DNA of 57,995 nt from UBA1731 sp964567665. Its GTDB lineage: Bacteria; Verrucomicrobiota; Kiritimatiellia; RFP12; UBA1067. The notes under the pieces are model-generated. The model saw only the letters and a program-made list of their open reading frames with translations. It was not told the DNA's origin and searched no databases. A program made the position numbers and the translations under genes. The DNA lies in contig CAZMNN010000012.1 of the NCBI GenBank assembly GCA_964567665.1, positions 1 through 57,995 of the forward strand. The letters run 5' to 3'. Shown here in pieces: positions 41,210-49,335 of the stretch (positions are counted from its first letter, which is position 1; each line of letters opens with the position of its first letter).

Positions 41210-44200
41210 ATGATACAGACACCTGCCTGCGGCGAATCGATTGTCCGGTGGAGCGGCGATGCGCTTCCTGTGTCGCTTACGCTTTTCACTCCGCGCCGTG
41301 GACGTGCGGTGTTCCGCACGAACGTCGGCGGAATCTGGGATGACATTGAAATGGAGGAGCGTACGCCGGGGACGTTCGTGGCGGATGTTACTCTCGCTCG
41401 TGTAGGTGTGTTCGAGGGAAAGTGCTGCTTCTTCGCCGATGGGGCGACAGTTCCGGAATGGCCGCAGGGCGGCAATGTGCGCATCAAGGTTGCGCCGGCG
41501 GACACACGGAGCGCGAATTCGATATACACTGTGTTCCCGCGTCAGTTCGGGTCGTTCCGCGAGATCGTGCGCAGACTTCCGCACATCATGGACGACATGG
41601 GCTTCCGCATCATCCAGACGCTTCCGCCGTTCCCCGTTCCGGTGACGTACGCGGTCATGGGCGAATACGGTTCTCCGTTCGCCGCGACTGATTTCAAGTC
41701 CGTAGACCCGGCAATGGCGGAGTTTGACGGAGCCACGACACCGCTCGACCAGTTCCGCGAACTCATCGACGGCGTCCACGCGCACGGCGGACGCATCTTT
41801 GTGGATCTGCCGGCAAACCACACGGGATGGGCGAGTGCGCTCCAGACGCATCACCCGGAATGGTTCCGCCGCCGCGATGACGGAAAGTTCGCCTCCCCCG
41901 GTGCATGGGGCGTGGTGTGGGAGGATCTTGTCGAACTCGACTACGCACACGAAGCGTTGCGCGAATACATGGCCGACGTGTTTCTGTTCTGGTGCAGACA
42001 GGGCGTTGACGGCTTTCGCTGCGATGCGGGGTACATGATTCCGTCTGCCGCATGGAAGGTTATCGTGGGACGGGTGCGGGAACAGCATCCCGACACCGTG
42101 TTCATGCTTGAGGGGCTTGGCGGACGGCTTGACGTCACCGACAGCCTTCTTGCGGATGTAGGACTGGACTGGGCGTACTCTGAACTTTTCCAGACGTACG
42201 ACCGCTCGCAGTTCGAGAGCTATCTTCCTTCCGCAAACGACAGGGCGATGCGTTTCGGTGCGCTTGTGCATTTCGCGGAGACGCACGACAACAGCAGACT
42301 TGCCGCCTCCGGCAAGACTTATGCGCGTATGCGCGTGGCGCTTGCGGCTCTGCTTAGCCATCAGGGCGCGTGGGGAATCACGAACGGTGTGGAATGGTAC
42401 GCAACGGAGAAGATAGACGTCCACGGCAAGAACGACCTCAACTGGGGATATGCCGACAACATGGTCGAACTTGTCGCTTCGCTCAACAGGCTCGTTTCGC
42501 GTCACCCGGCTTTCGCCGGTAGTGTCCGTCAGGAGATGGTTCAGCGTGACGGCGGAAATTTCCTTGCCGTCTTGCGCACGGCGGATCAAACCGGACATCG
42601 GCTTCTCGTCTTTGCGAATCTCGACTGCACGAATTCCGTGCGGGTGCATTGGGATGTGGCCAAGTTCCCGGAGGGGAGGTGCCTTGATGTTCTGAACGGC
42701 GGCGACGTGGAGCTGCATCAGGGGATGGAACTTGCGGCGGGCGGATTCATGTGCCTTGAGTCATGCGCGGATTCGATTTGCGAAAGGAGCGGACATGCAG
42801 ACGCGGAGCATCGCATCCAGCCGAAGCGGCGTCCGTGCATGGTCTGGCACTGGCCAGAAGACGTGCGGCGTGAAGTATGCGTTCCGGACGGAATGGGGCT
42901 GCGCATTGAATGTCCGCATCCGTATCGTGCGCTGCTGCTCGAAGGCGAGACTGCGTTCCCGGAGGTGCCGCCGTACAGCGGGGACGGAACACGCGCCCGC
43001 CGGCTTGCCCTTGAGGTGGCCGTGTTTGCGCCGGACGGAGTGAAGCGTTCGCGTTCCGCCGTGCTTGTGCTTCCGCCTTTGAAGGATGCACGTGCAACGG
43101 TGTCCGTCACCGGAGACGACATCCGTCGCGACCACACACTCCGCACCTGTCTGTCCAACGGCGCCGGCGCCGATGCGTTTCTGCCGCTGCGCTGGGGCGA
43201 GATCCGTTCGCAGTACGATTCGCTGCTTTCTGCGAACCCGAATCCGGACTGCCCTTCAGACCGCATGGTCGTGTGGACGCGATGCCGCGCATGGCTTCAG
43301 TACGAGGGCTATTCCCATGCGATAGACGCAGACACGTCCGAGGGCTTCAGGGCGGATCCGGCTGGCAGGTTTGCGGAATGGCGGTTTGCCGTTCCCGCCG
43401 GCATGGGCAGGGTCGTGCCGTTAATGTTCAGGCTGGAGCTTGCGCACGGCGTGAATGCTGCGCGGCTTCTCGTGAGACGCTGCGATGATGCCGCAATGTT
43501 CGGCGAGCGTGTGCGACTGGTCTTCCGTCCGGATCTCGAATGCCGCAGTTTCCACGGCGTGACGAAGGCATACACCGGCGAAGAGGCGATTGCGTCCCGA
43601 ATCGAATCGGATGTGCATCTTCACGTGAACGGCGGCGCGATGCACCATGAGCCGCAGTGGACGTACTCCGTGCCGCATCCGGACGAAGCGGCGCGTGGAC
43701 AGGAGCCGAGCGGCGACATGTATTCGCCGGGGTGGATATCGTGCGACATGATGCCAGGCGATTCTGCGGAGATCGTCTGCCGTTACCGTGACGCAGACCT
43801 TCACGGCGTTGAATGGCTGAAGATTGTTGAGACGCCGCACGGTGTGGATGGTGCGGAGCGGCAGACGATGCCGCTGATCGAAGATCTCTCTGCGGCGCTC
43901 GACCTTTTCATGGTGAGGCGCGGCTCCAACAAGACCGCCATTGCCGGATATCCGTGGTTCCTTGACTGGGGCCGCGATACGTTCATCTTCCTGCGCGGCG
44001 CGATTGCGGCCGGACGATTTGACGATGCGGAGAGGATTCTCGCCGAGTTCGCTTCGTTCGAGGAACGCGGTACGCTTCCAAACATCATCTACGGAGACAC
44101 GGCTGGCAATCGCGACACGGTCGATGCGCAGCTGTGGTTCATCCTGTGCGTCAAGGAGTGGATGGATAAATCCCGCTGCGACGGGACATCGCCATCCGTT

Positions 44201-45025
44201 GCACTGTTCCGCAAGACGACGGCGTCGATAATCGAAAACTATGTGAAGGGCACCCCGAACGGCATCCGCGTAGACGCCGCATCCGGACTTGTGTGGACGC
44301 CCTCGCACTTCACATGGATGGATACGAACTATCCGGCCTGCACTCCGCGCTGTGGGTATCCGGTGGATATCCAGGCGCTCTGGATAGCGGCCTTGCGGTT
44401 CGCGGGCGGCAGATGGAACGCTCTCGCGGACAAGGCGACTGAAAGCGTGATGCGTCTGTTTGCCGGGCCTGACGGATTCGCAGACTGCCTCGACGCATTG
44501 AACGGCGAGCCGGCCGCAGAGGCGAAGCCGGACTTCTCCGTGCGGCCGAATCAGCTGATGCTGATCACGCTCGACGTGATTGGTGTCACGCCGCCGGACG
44601 GCAGTGCACAGAAGTCCGCGGAAGCCGCGCAGCGTCAGATGTTCTGCAAGGCAATCATGGATTCGTGCGAACGCCTTCTCGTGCCGGGCGGCATCCGGTC
44701 GCTTGCCGCCGGCGATCCGAAGTATCGCGGTTCATACGTCGGAGATGAGGATACAAGCCGGAAGCCAGCCTATCACAACGGCACGGCGTGGGCATGGCCG
44801 ATGCCGATGTTTGCCGAGGCGGCGGTGAAGTGCGGTCGTCTCACAACGGCACAGGCGGGTTCGCTGCTTGCCGGAGTGGTTGAAAACCTGAACACGGAAT
44901 GTCTCTGCCATATTTCCGAGATAGCGGATGGTGACGCCCCCCATGCCCAGAAGGGATGCAGGGCGCAGGCATGGAGCGCTTCGGAGTTCTTGCGTGTGCT
45001 GTTGACACCGGGCATGGATTTGTGA
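41210..45025 (+). CDS. bifunctional glycogen debranching enzyme, GH13-GH133 fusion
   Basis: 1271 residues from ATG 41210 (GGGAGA upstream). The first part is a GH13 alpha-amylase-type barrel with the full triad: Asp272 in GVDGFRCDAGY, Glu301 in FMLEGLGG, Asp360 in AETHDNSR. A beta linker follows (about 520-860). The last third is an amylo-alpha-1,6-glucosidase (GH133) domain: AGYPWFLDWGRDTFIF, PNIIYGDTAGNRDTVDAQLW, HFTWMDTNYPACTPR and YHNGTAWAWP. Together this gives 4-alpha-glucanotransferase plus 1,6-glucosidase in one chain, the layout of eukaryotic debranching enzymes. It acts on internal glycogen; no signal peptide. 22 bases after the PP-loop gene. Confidence 0.9.
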   Translation: MIQTPACGESIVRWSGDALPVSLTLFTPRRGRAVFRTNVGGIWDDIEMEERTPGTFVADVTLARVGVFEGKCCFFADGATVPEWPQGGNVRIKVAPADTRSANSIYTVFPRQFGSFREIVRRLPHIMDDMGFRIIQTLPPFPVPVTYAVMGEYGSPFAATDFKSVDPAMAEFDGATTPLDQFRELIDGVHAHGGRIFVDLPANHTGWASALQTHHPEWFRRRDDGKFASPGAWGVVWEDLVELDYAHEALREYMADVFLFWCRQGVDGFRCDAGYMIPSAAWKVIVGRVREQHPDTVFMLEGLGGRLDVTDSLLADVGLDWAYSELFQTYDRSQFESYLPSANDRAMRFGALVHFAETHDNSRLAASGKTYARMRVALAALLSHQGAWGITNGVEWYATEKIDVHGKNDLNWGYADNMVELVASLNRLVSRHPAFAGSVRQEMVQRDGGNFLAVLRTADQTGHRLLVFANLDCTNSVRVHWDVAKFPEGRCLDVLNGGDVELHQGMELAAGGFMCLESCADSICERSGHADAEHRIQPKRRPCMVWHWPEDVRREVCVPDGMGLRIECPHPYRALLLEGETAFPEVPPYSGDGTRARRLALEVAVFAPDGVKRSRSAVLVLPPLKDARATVSVTGDDIRRDHTLRTCLSNGAGADAFLPLRWGEIRSQYDSLLSANPNPDCPSDRMVVWTRCRAWLQYEGYSHAIDADTSEGFRADPAGRFAEWRFAVPAGMGRVVPLMFRLELAHGVNAARLLVRRCDDAAMFGERVRLVFRPDLECRSFHGVTKAYTGEEAIASRIESDVHLHVNGGAMHHEPQWTYSVPHPDEAARGQEPSGDMYSPGWISCDMMPGDSAEIVCRYRDADLHGVEWLKIVETPHGVDGAERQTMPLIEDLSAALDLFMVRRGSNKTAIAGYPWFLDWGRDTFIFLRGAIAAGRFDDAERILAEFASFEERGTLPNIIYGDTAGNRDTVDAQLWFILCVKEWMDKSRCDGTSPSVALFRKTTASIIENYVKGTPNGIRVDAASGLVWTPSHFTWMDTNYPACTPRCGYPVDIQALWIAALRFAGGRWNALADKATESVMRLFAGPDGFADCLDALNGEPAAEAKPDFSVRPNQLMLITLDVIGVTPPDGSAQKSAEAAQRQMFCKAIMDSCERLLVPGGIRSLAAGDPKYRGSYVGDEDTSRKPAYHNGTAWAWPMPMFAEAAVKCGRLTTAQAGSLLAGVVENLNTECLCHISEIADGDAPHAQKGCRAQAWSASEFLRVLLTPGMDL

Positions 45026-45031
45026 TTTAAT
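45002..45031 (+). promoter_or_regulatory. promoter of the FtsB-like gene
   Basis: TTGACA (45002-45007), a spacer of 18, TTTAAT (45026-45031) preceded by TGA. The -35 and spacer lie in the last codons of the debranching enzyme gene. Start near 45038. Confidence 0.72.
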
Positions 45032-45065
45032 ACACGCAATTCACCTCAAAGACGGAATCGGCAAA

Positions 45066-45341
45066 GTGATAGACAAATTGTTCAAGGGATTGTTTTTCGT
45101 TATATTTGGCGCCATCGTGGCGACCGGATTGATGATTACGCTTCCCAAATACCGCCAGGCGGCGGGGCTTGAGCAGACCAAGGCGGATCTGGAGCGTCGC
45201 ATCAACCTCAAGAACGAGGAGATTGCGGCCGTGCGCGAGAAGCAGAACAGATTCCGCACCGATCGCGAGTTTGTCGAGGGATTGGCGCGTGAAAATCGCC
45301 GGGCGTTCCCCGGTGAACTCGTGTTCGTGTTCGAGAACTGA
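45066..45341 (+). CDS. FtsB/DivIC-like septum formation initiator protein
   Basis: 91 residues from GTG 45066. One membrane segment (about 10-28, LFFVIFGAIVATGLMITL) is followed by a coiled coil (about 33-65, LEQTKADLERRINLKNEEIAAVREKQ). A short C-terminal FVEGLARENRRAFPGELVFVFEN matches the ...EYIEKVAREKL..PGE.vf.f pattern of FtsB/DivIC. It would help assemble the divisome with FtsL and FtsQ at midcell. The partners are not in the window. Followed nine bases later by a membrane protease gene. Confidence 0.82.
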   Translation: MIDKLFKGLFFVIFGAIVATGLMITLPKYRQAAGLEQTKADLERRINLKNEEIAAVREKQNRFRTDREFVEGLARENRRAFPGELVFVFEN

Positions 45342-45350
45342 GGGCTTGCC

Positions 45351-46064
45351 GTGGTGCGGTTCGTCCGTTTTTTCGCGGCCGTGCTGTGCTTTCCTTTCGT
45401 TTGGGCGCTGTGCCTGACGTTTGTCGATTCGTTCTTCCTCGTCTCCGGTCAGGCGCATGGGCTTTTCTCTGCGGAGGCGGTTTCGCTTTTTCTCGGCATG
45501 GCTGCGTTTCTTGCCATGCGGTTTTTCGTGTCCGATCCGGTGCGCCTGTACGTGTTGGGGCATGAGCTGACCCATGCCGTGTGGGGGCTGGCGTTCGGCG
45601 CGAAGGTGGGGGATCTGAAGGTGAGCGCAAAAGGCGGCAGCGTGAAGCTGACAAAATCGAACGTGTGGATCACCCTCGCACCGTACTTCTTCCCGTTCTG
45701 GACGATGGTGGTCGTCCTGCTTGCGCTGGTCGTCCGTGCGGTCATGCACTTCGTCGCCCCGTCGTCGCCGTTCCCCGCTCCATGGGCATGGATGTTCGCA
45801 ATAGGGTTCACATGGTGCTTCCATCTCTGCTTCACGATACGTTCGCTCATGCAGACGCAGCCGGATGTGGAGGAGTATGGCAGGGTGTTCTCCTGGACGC
45901 TGATACTTGCCTGCAATCTGCTTGGAGTGATCCTTTGGATTGCGTGCACGACCGATGTCACGTTCTGCGCACTCGGCTCAAGTCTCTTGTCCAATGCAGT
46001 GGCGGCATACCTTTTCGTCTGGACGCGCTGCCGTGACATCGTTGCGCTGGCCGTATCCGGATGA
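45351..46064 (+). CDS. M50-like membrane metalloprotease
   Basis: 237 residues from GTG 45351, with GAGGG upstream. Five or six membrane segments. The zinc motif HELTH (71-75, in YVLGHELTHAVWGLAFGAKV) sits at a membrane border, as in site-2-protease-type and DUF3267-like M50 relatives. The following GGSVKLTKSNVWITLAPYFFPFWT is a characteristic loop and second core helix. A third ligand Asp is not obvious by eye, so activity is probable rather than shown. The substrate is unknown; a link to division with the co-transcribed FtsB-like protein is possible. Confidence 0.75.
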   Translation: MVRFVRFFAAVLCFPFVWALCLTFVDSFFLVSGQAHGLFSAEAVSLFLGMAAFLAMRFFVSDPVRLYVLGHELTHAVWGLAFGAKVGDLKVSAKGGSVKLTKSNVWITLAPYFFPFWTMVVVLLALVVRAVMHFVAPSSPFPAPWAWMFAIGFTWCFHLCFTIRSLMQTQPDVEEYGRVFSWTLILACNLLGVILWIACTTDVTFCALGSSLLSNAVAAYLFVWTRCRDIVALAVSG

Positions 46065-46136
46065 TGATATCCATCGGTGTCGGATAAGAATGTCTGCCGG
46101 GCGGCATTTGGCAAGTTGTGGTGGGCAACTTTCCTG

Positions 46137-46166
46137 TTGACAAAAAAAAAACCATTATGAGACAAT
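46137..46166 (+). promoter_or_regulatory. possible promoter of the secreted-glycan operon
   Basis: TTGACA (46137-46142), 18 bases including a run of ten A, then GACAAT (46161-46166). The -35 is perfect and the -10 moderate. The leader carries AAGGGGAGG seven bases before ATG 46200. Confidence 0.5.
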
Positions 46167-46199
46167 ATGAGCCTTTGAGTGAAAAGGGGAGGTTTCAAA

Positions 46200-49100
46200 A
46201 TGGAAGATGCATTTGTCAACTGCGCAAAAACCGGTTTGCTGCCTAAGGTCATGCTTTGTGCGCTATGCGCCGTCGGCGGCGTTGCCGTTGCCGACGTGAC
46301 CGTCACGGTGGACGAAAGTGAGCCGGACAGGACGCTTTCGGCGGCGGATGTCGCTGGACTTGGAGCATCTGACAATCTCGTGAAGAAGGGCCGGGGACGT
46401 CTCGTCATATCCGACGGGCTGTTTGATGCATCCTGGAGCGGAGCCGTAAAGATTGATGAGGGCTACCTCCGCGTTGCGCACACCGGTGCCTTGGGGCCGG
46501 CTGCTGCACGTGGCGCAATCGTGGCAAGTGGCGCCACTCTTGAAATGGATGGTACTGCGCTTTCCAATTCAGACCTTCTCTGCGGCAAGATTTCATTCGA
46601 GGGAAGTGGCGTTGATGGTGAAAGCGCGGTGCGCGTCGTCGGCGCAAACTGGACACACAAGAACGTTTCCTGGAAACTGACCGGCGATGCAACCTGGGGC
46701 GGTGCGTCGTCGAAGTCCGAAGTGTTCAATACGGGTGGAAGTCAATCCATAGACCTAAACGGTCACACTCTCACCCTGTGCGGGAACGGTACGCCGAACG
46801 GCATCTACTTCAATACGTCAATGCCGAACCTGATAGTCAATCCCGGCAACATAACCATTGACAAAGGGCTTTACTTCGTGACGGAGAACACCAGTTTCCT
46901 CGGTGGTGACGAACATACGCTTACGTTCAAGTCGTCATGCCAGTGGCGCATCGCAAACAACGCCCGGTCTGGCATGACATGGCGTCTCGTCATCGAGGCA
47001 GGGGCGTATGTGCAGTGGGCGTGTTCTGCATGGGCGGACAAATGGCCCAAGGCTGAGCGCGGATGGTCAGGATCGATCGAAATTGCGAAAGGTGCAACAC
47101 TCGCTTGGCAGCCCGGCACTGGCGGCATCAATCCGACTGGAACGCTGGCGTGCACGATATCAGGTCCCGTATCAGGCGAGGGCACCCTGCGTTGCAGCGA
47201 CAACTATCTTATCCTCGACAACCCCGGCAACTCCATCAAGAACATCAACAACTATCAGGGGCATCTCTACGCCACGTCGGTCTCCGCCGTCATGCCTAGT
47301 TTCACGAACGGTACGTTCACGAGCTCCTACCTTTCGAACGCGGACGGGCTTGGTACGTTCATCACCGTATCGCCAAGCGGGATGGACGATGCCGCCGCAG
47401 TCATGTACTATCACGCGCACTATCCTGCGGCGTTTCGCGCAAAGGAGTCCGCCGGCGACCCGAAGATAAGCCTGGTGATGGACAATCCGGATTCCGATGG
47501 CTTTGCCGTAAGCTCATACACCCGGCTTGAGAAGACACGCTACCTGATAGGTTCTCCGTATCCTGAAGTTGCATGGCTTACCGTGAAGGACGGTGGTGTG
47601 CTCGACCTCGGCGAGCCTATGTCCACGAGCGGGATGCACGGAATACTCCTCGGCAGAAACAGCACAAACAACACCGTTGCTTCGCGGGGAATCCTCCGTC
47701 TTGAAAAGGGAGGGGCGATATCAAACGGCGTATACAGCGTTGACGATTCGTCATTCTCGTCGGGCGATTCCATATACAGCCAGGGAACGTTTGTGATTGA
47801 TGGCGGAGACTATTGGGTTGAATACACCTCCGGACACTGGCCGTACGGCATGGCGGGCGATCATATCGGCGGATGCGTGCTGATGCGCGATGGCCGCTGG
47901 CGTTCGAACAACTGGGTCTGTTTCGGACATACGTCTACCGGGTGCGCAACATTCGACATGACCGGCGGACTGTTCGATCACACCGCAAACGGCGGTGTGG
48001 GGGTCGGAAGCTATGGCGGAAAGGCGCACATGTACATCGGCGGAAATGCAGAGGCGAAATTTTTCCGCATTGACATGCCGTTCATTGTGTGGGGGCAAGC
48101 CTGGAATACGGCAAATGCCCGCAGTGCATTGACCGTAGACGGAAATGCCGTCGTATCGACGTCAAACCTCAACCTCGGATGCGGCTCGAACTCCGTCTCG
48201 ATCATCAACCTGAACGGTGGCGTCATGGTTTCCCCCGCTTCGCTTTTGAACGGAGCAGCCATCACAAACTCTACGCAGATACAGCATAACATGACGTCTT
48301 TCCGTGTTGCGGACAACCGCGTCTACCTCAACTTCAATGGCGGGACGCTGCAGCTTCTGGGTGCCGGTTCTGAGATGGCCGGCAACAGGATTACCCGGAT
48401 GACGGTTTTCGGCGGCGGAGCAAACTTCAATCTGTCTCTGCCGTCAGGCGGTTCCGGCGGCGGCACGTTGCGCAAGGCGTTCAAGTCGCCCACTGGGAAG
48501 GGCGTAAGGGCGATTCCCGTGCCTGATGTCGAGGCGTGGGAGTTCACGGCGTCGCCGCTCATCGAGATAGAGGGTGATGGATGGGGGGCCTCCGCGTTCG
48601 CGCAGTTCGATGAGAATGCGGGGCTGATAACGAACATCGTCGTGACGTCCCCCGGATGCGACTACACTTGGGCAAAGGCCATTCTGCGTCGAGGCGGACG
48701 GCTGCAGGATACCGAGATTGCGATTACGGACTGTCTTGCCGAGAATGACAGGAGCGGCGGCGTTCGCTATTGCGGAAGCGGTACGCTCACTGTCGCCTCG
48801 AATGCGGAGCAGGAATCGGACTATCGTGGCGCAACAACCATCTCTTCCGGTGCGACGGTTCAGTATTGGTCTGCCGGATGGCATTACCCGACAAATTCAC
48901 CGCTTGTGATGGATGGTGGCGTGTGCCGCTTCGGAAACGGAGGTCTCTCGTCAGACAAGCTTGCCTCCGTCAAGCTCGTTGGCCTTTCCGGATTCGGAAC
49001 AGTCCATGCTGCTGCCGTTCAAACGGCAGATTTGGGGTTCGATGCCGCTGAATTCATCGCAGGGAAGACGCTTGACCTTACGCTTTCGGGGAATCTTGAG

Positions 49101-49322
49101 ATTGAATCAGGTGCAACCGTGAAGATCGGGAATGTGGAACTTCTCGCCAGGAGAAGAACCGAGCGGTTCACAATCCTCACCACCACCGGAACGATCAAAT
49201 GCGACGGCGCTCTCAAACTCGATTCCGACGGTGCGCTCGACGACGGCTGGAAGATTTTCGTCTCGAGCAAGCGTCTCCGCATCGGATACAGCAGACTTGG
49301 CACGGTGGTTGTCGTGAGATGA
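46200..49322 (+). CDS. large autotransporter-like beta-rich exoprotein
   Basis: 1040 residues from ATG 46200, fixed by AAGGGGAGG. After a signal-like start (LLPKVMLCALCAVGGVAVADV) it reads as autotransporter-associated beta-strand repeats: DNLVKKGRGRLVISDG, WSGAVKIDEGYLRVAHTGALG, ARGAIVASGATLEMDG, GGVLDLGEPM, GTFVIDGGDYWVEY, and TTISSGATVQYW. It continues to a glycine-rich middle (SLPSGGSGGGTLRK) and a final beta segment ending LRIGYSRLGTVVVVR. That last decapeptide matches the end of the giant beta-helix protein. No classical beta-barrel translocator is evident. It is probably a surface adhesin or matrix protein; no catalytic motif. First gene of a four-gene operon of exported proteins. Confidence 0.78.
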   Translation: MEDAFVNCAKTGLLPKVMLCALCAVGGVAVADVTVTVDESEPDRTLSAADVAGLGASDNLVKKGRGRLVISDGLFDASWSGAVKIDEGYLRVAHTGALGPAAARGAIVASGATLEMDGTALSNSDLLCGKISFEGSGVDGESAVRVVGANWTHKNVSWKLTGDATWGGASSKSEVFNTGGSQSIDLNGHTLTLCGNGTPNGIYFNTSMPNLIVNPGNITIDKGLYFVTENTSFLGGDEHTLTFKSSCQWRIANNARSGMTWRLVIEAGAYVQWACSAWADKWPKAERGWSGSIEIAKGATLAWQPGTGGINPTGTLACTISGPVSGEGTLRCSDNYLILDNPGNSIKNINNYQGHLYATSVSAVMPSFTNGTFTSSYLSNADGLGTFITVSPSGMDDAAAVMYYHAHYPAAFRAKESAGDPKISLVMDNPDSDGFAVSSYTRLEKTRYLIGSPYPEVAWLTVKDGGVLDLGEPMSTSGMHGILLGRNSTNNTVASRGILRLEKGGAISNGVYSVDDSSFSSGDSIYSQGTFVIDGGDYWVEYTSGHWPYGMAGDHIGGCVLMRDGRWRSNNWVCFGHTSTGCATFDMTGGLFDHTANGGVGVGSYGGKAHMYIGGNAEAKFFRIDMPFIVWGQAWNTANARSALTVDGNAVVSTSNLNLGCGSNSVSIINLNGGVMVSPASLLNGAAITNSTQIQHNMTSFRVADNRVYLNFNGGTLQLLGAGSEMAGNRITRMTVFGGGANFNLSLPSGGSGGGTLRKAFKSPTGKGVRAIPVPDVEAWEFTASPLIEIEGDGWGASAFAQFDENAGLITNIVVTSPGCDYTWAKAILRRGGRLQDTEIAITDCLAENDRSGGVRYCGSGTLTVASNAEQESDYRGATTISSGATVQYWSAGWHYPTNSPLVMDGGVCRFGNGGLSSDKLASVKLVGLSGFGTVHAAAVQTADLGFDAAEFIAGKTLDLTLSGNLEIESGATVKIGNVELLARRRTERFTILTTTGTIKCDGALKLDSDGALDDGWKIFVSSKRLRIGYSRLGTVVVVR

Positions 49323-49335
49323 GGATTGCGGCAAG

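Noticed and set aside
46103..46130. A third copy of the TTGCCAAATG element (as CATTTGGCAA) upstream of the autotransporter-like gene
   Set aside because: Only one half-site matches, in reverse orientation, with no CAATGT repeats and a different distance from the start codon.
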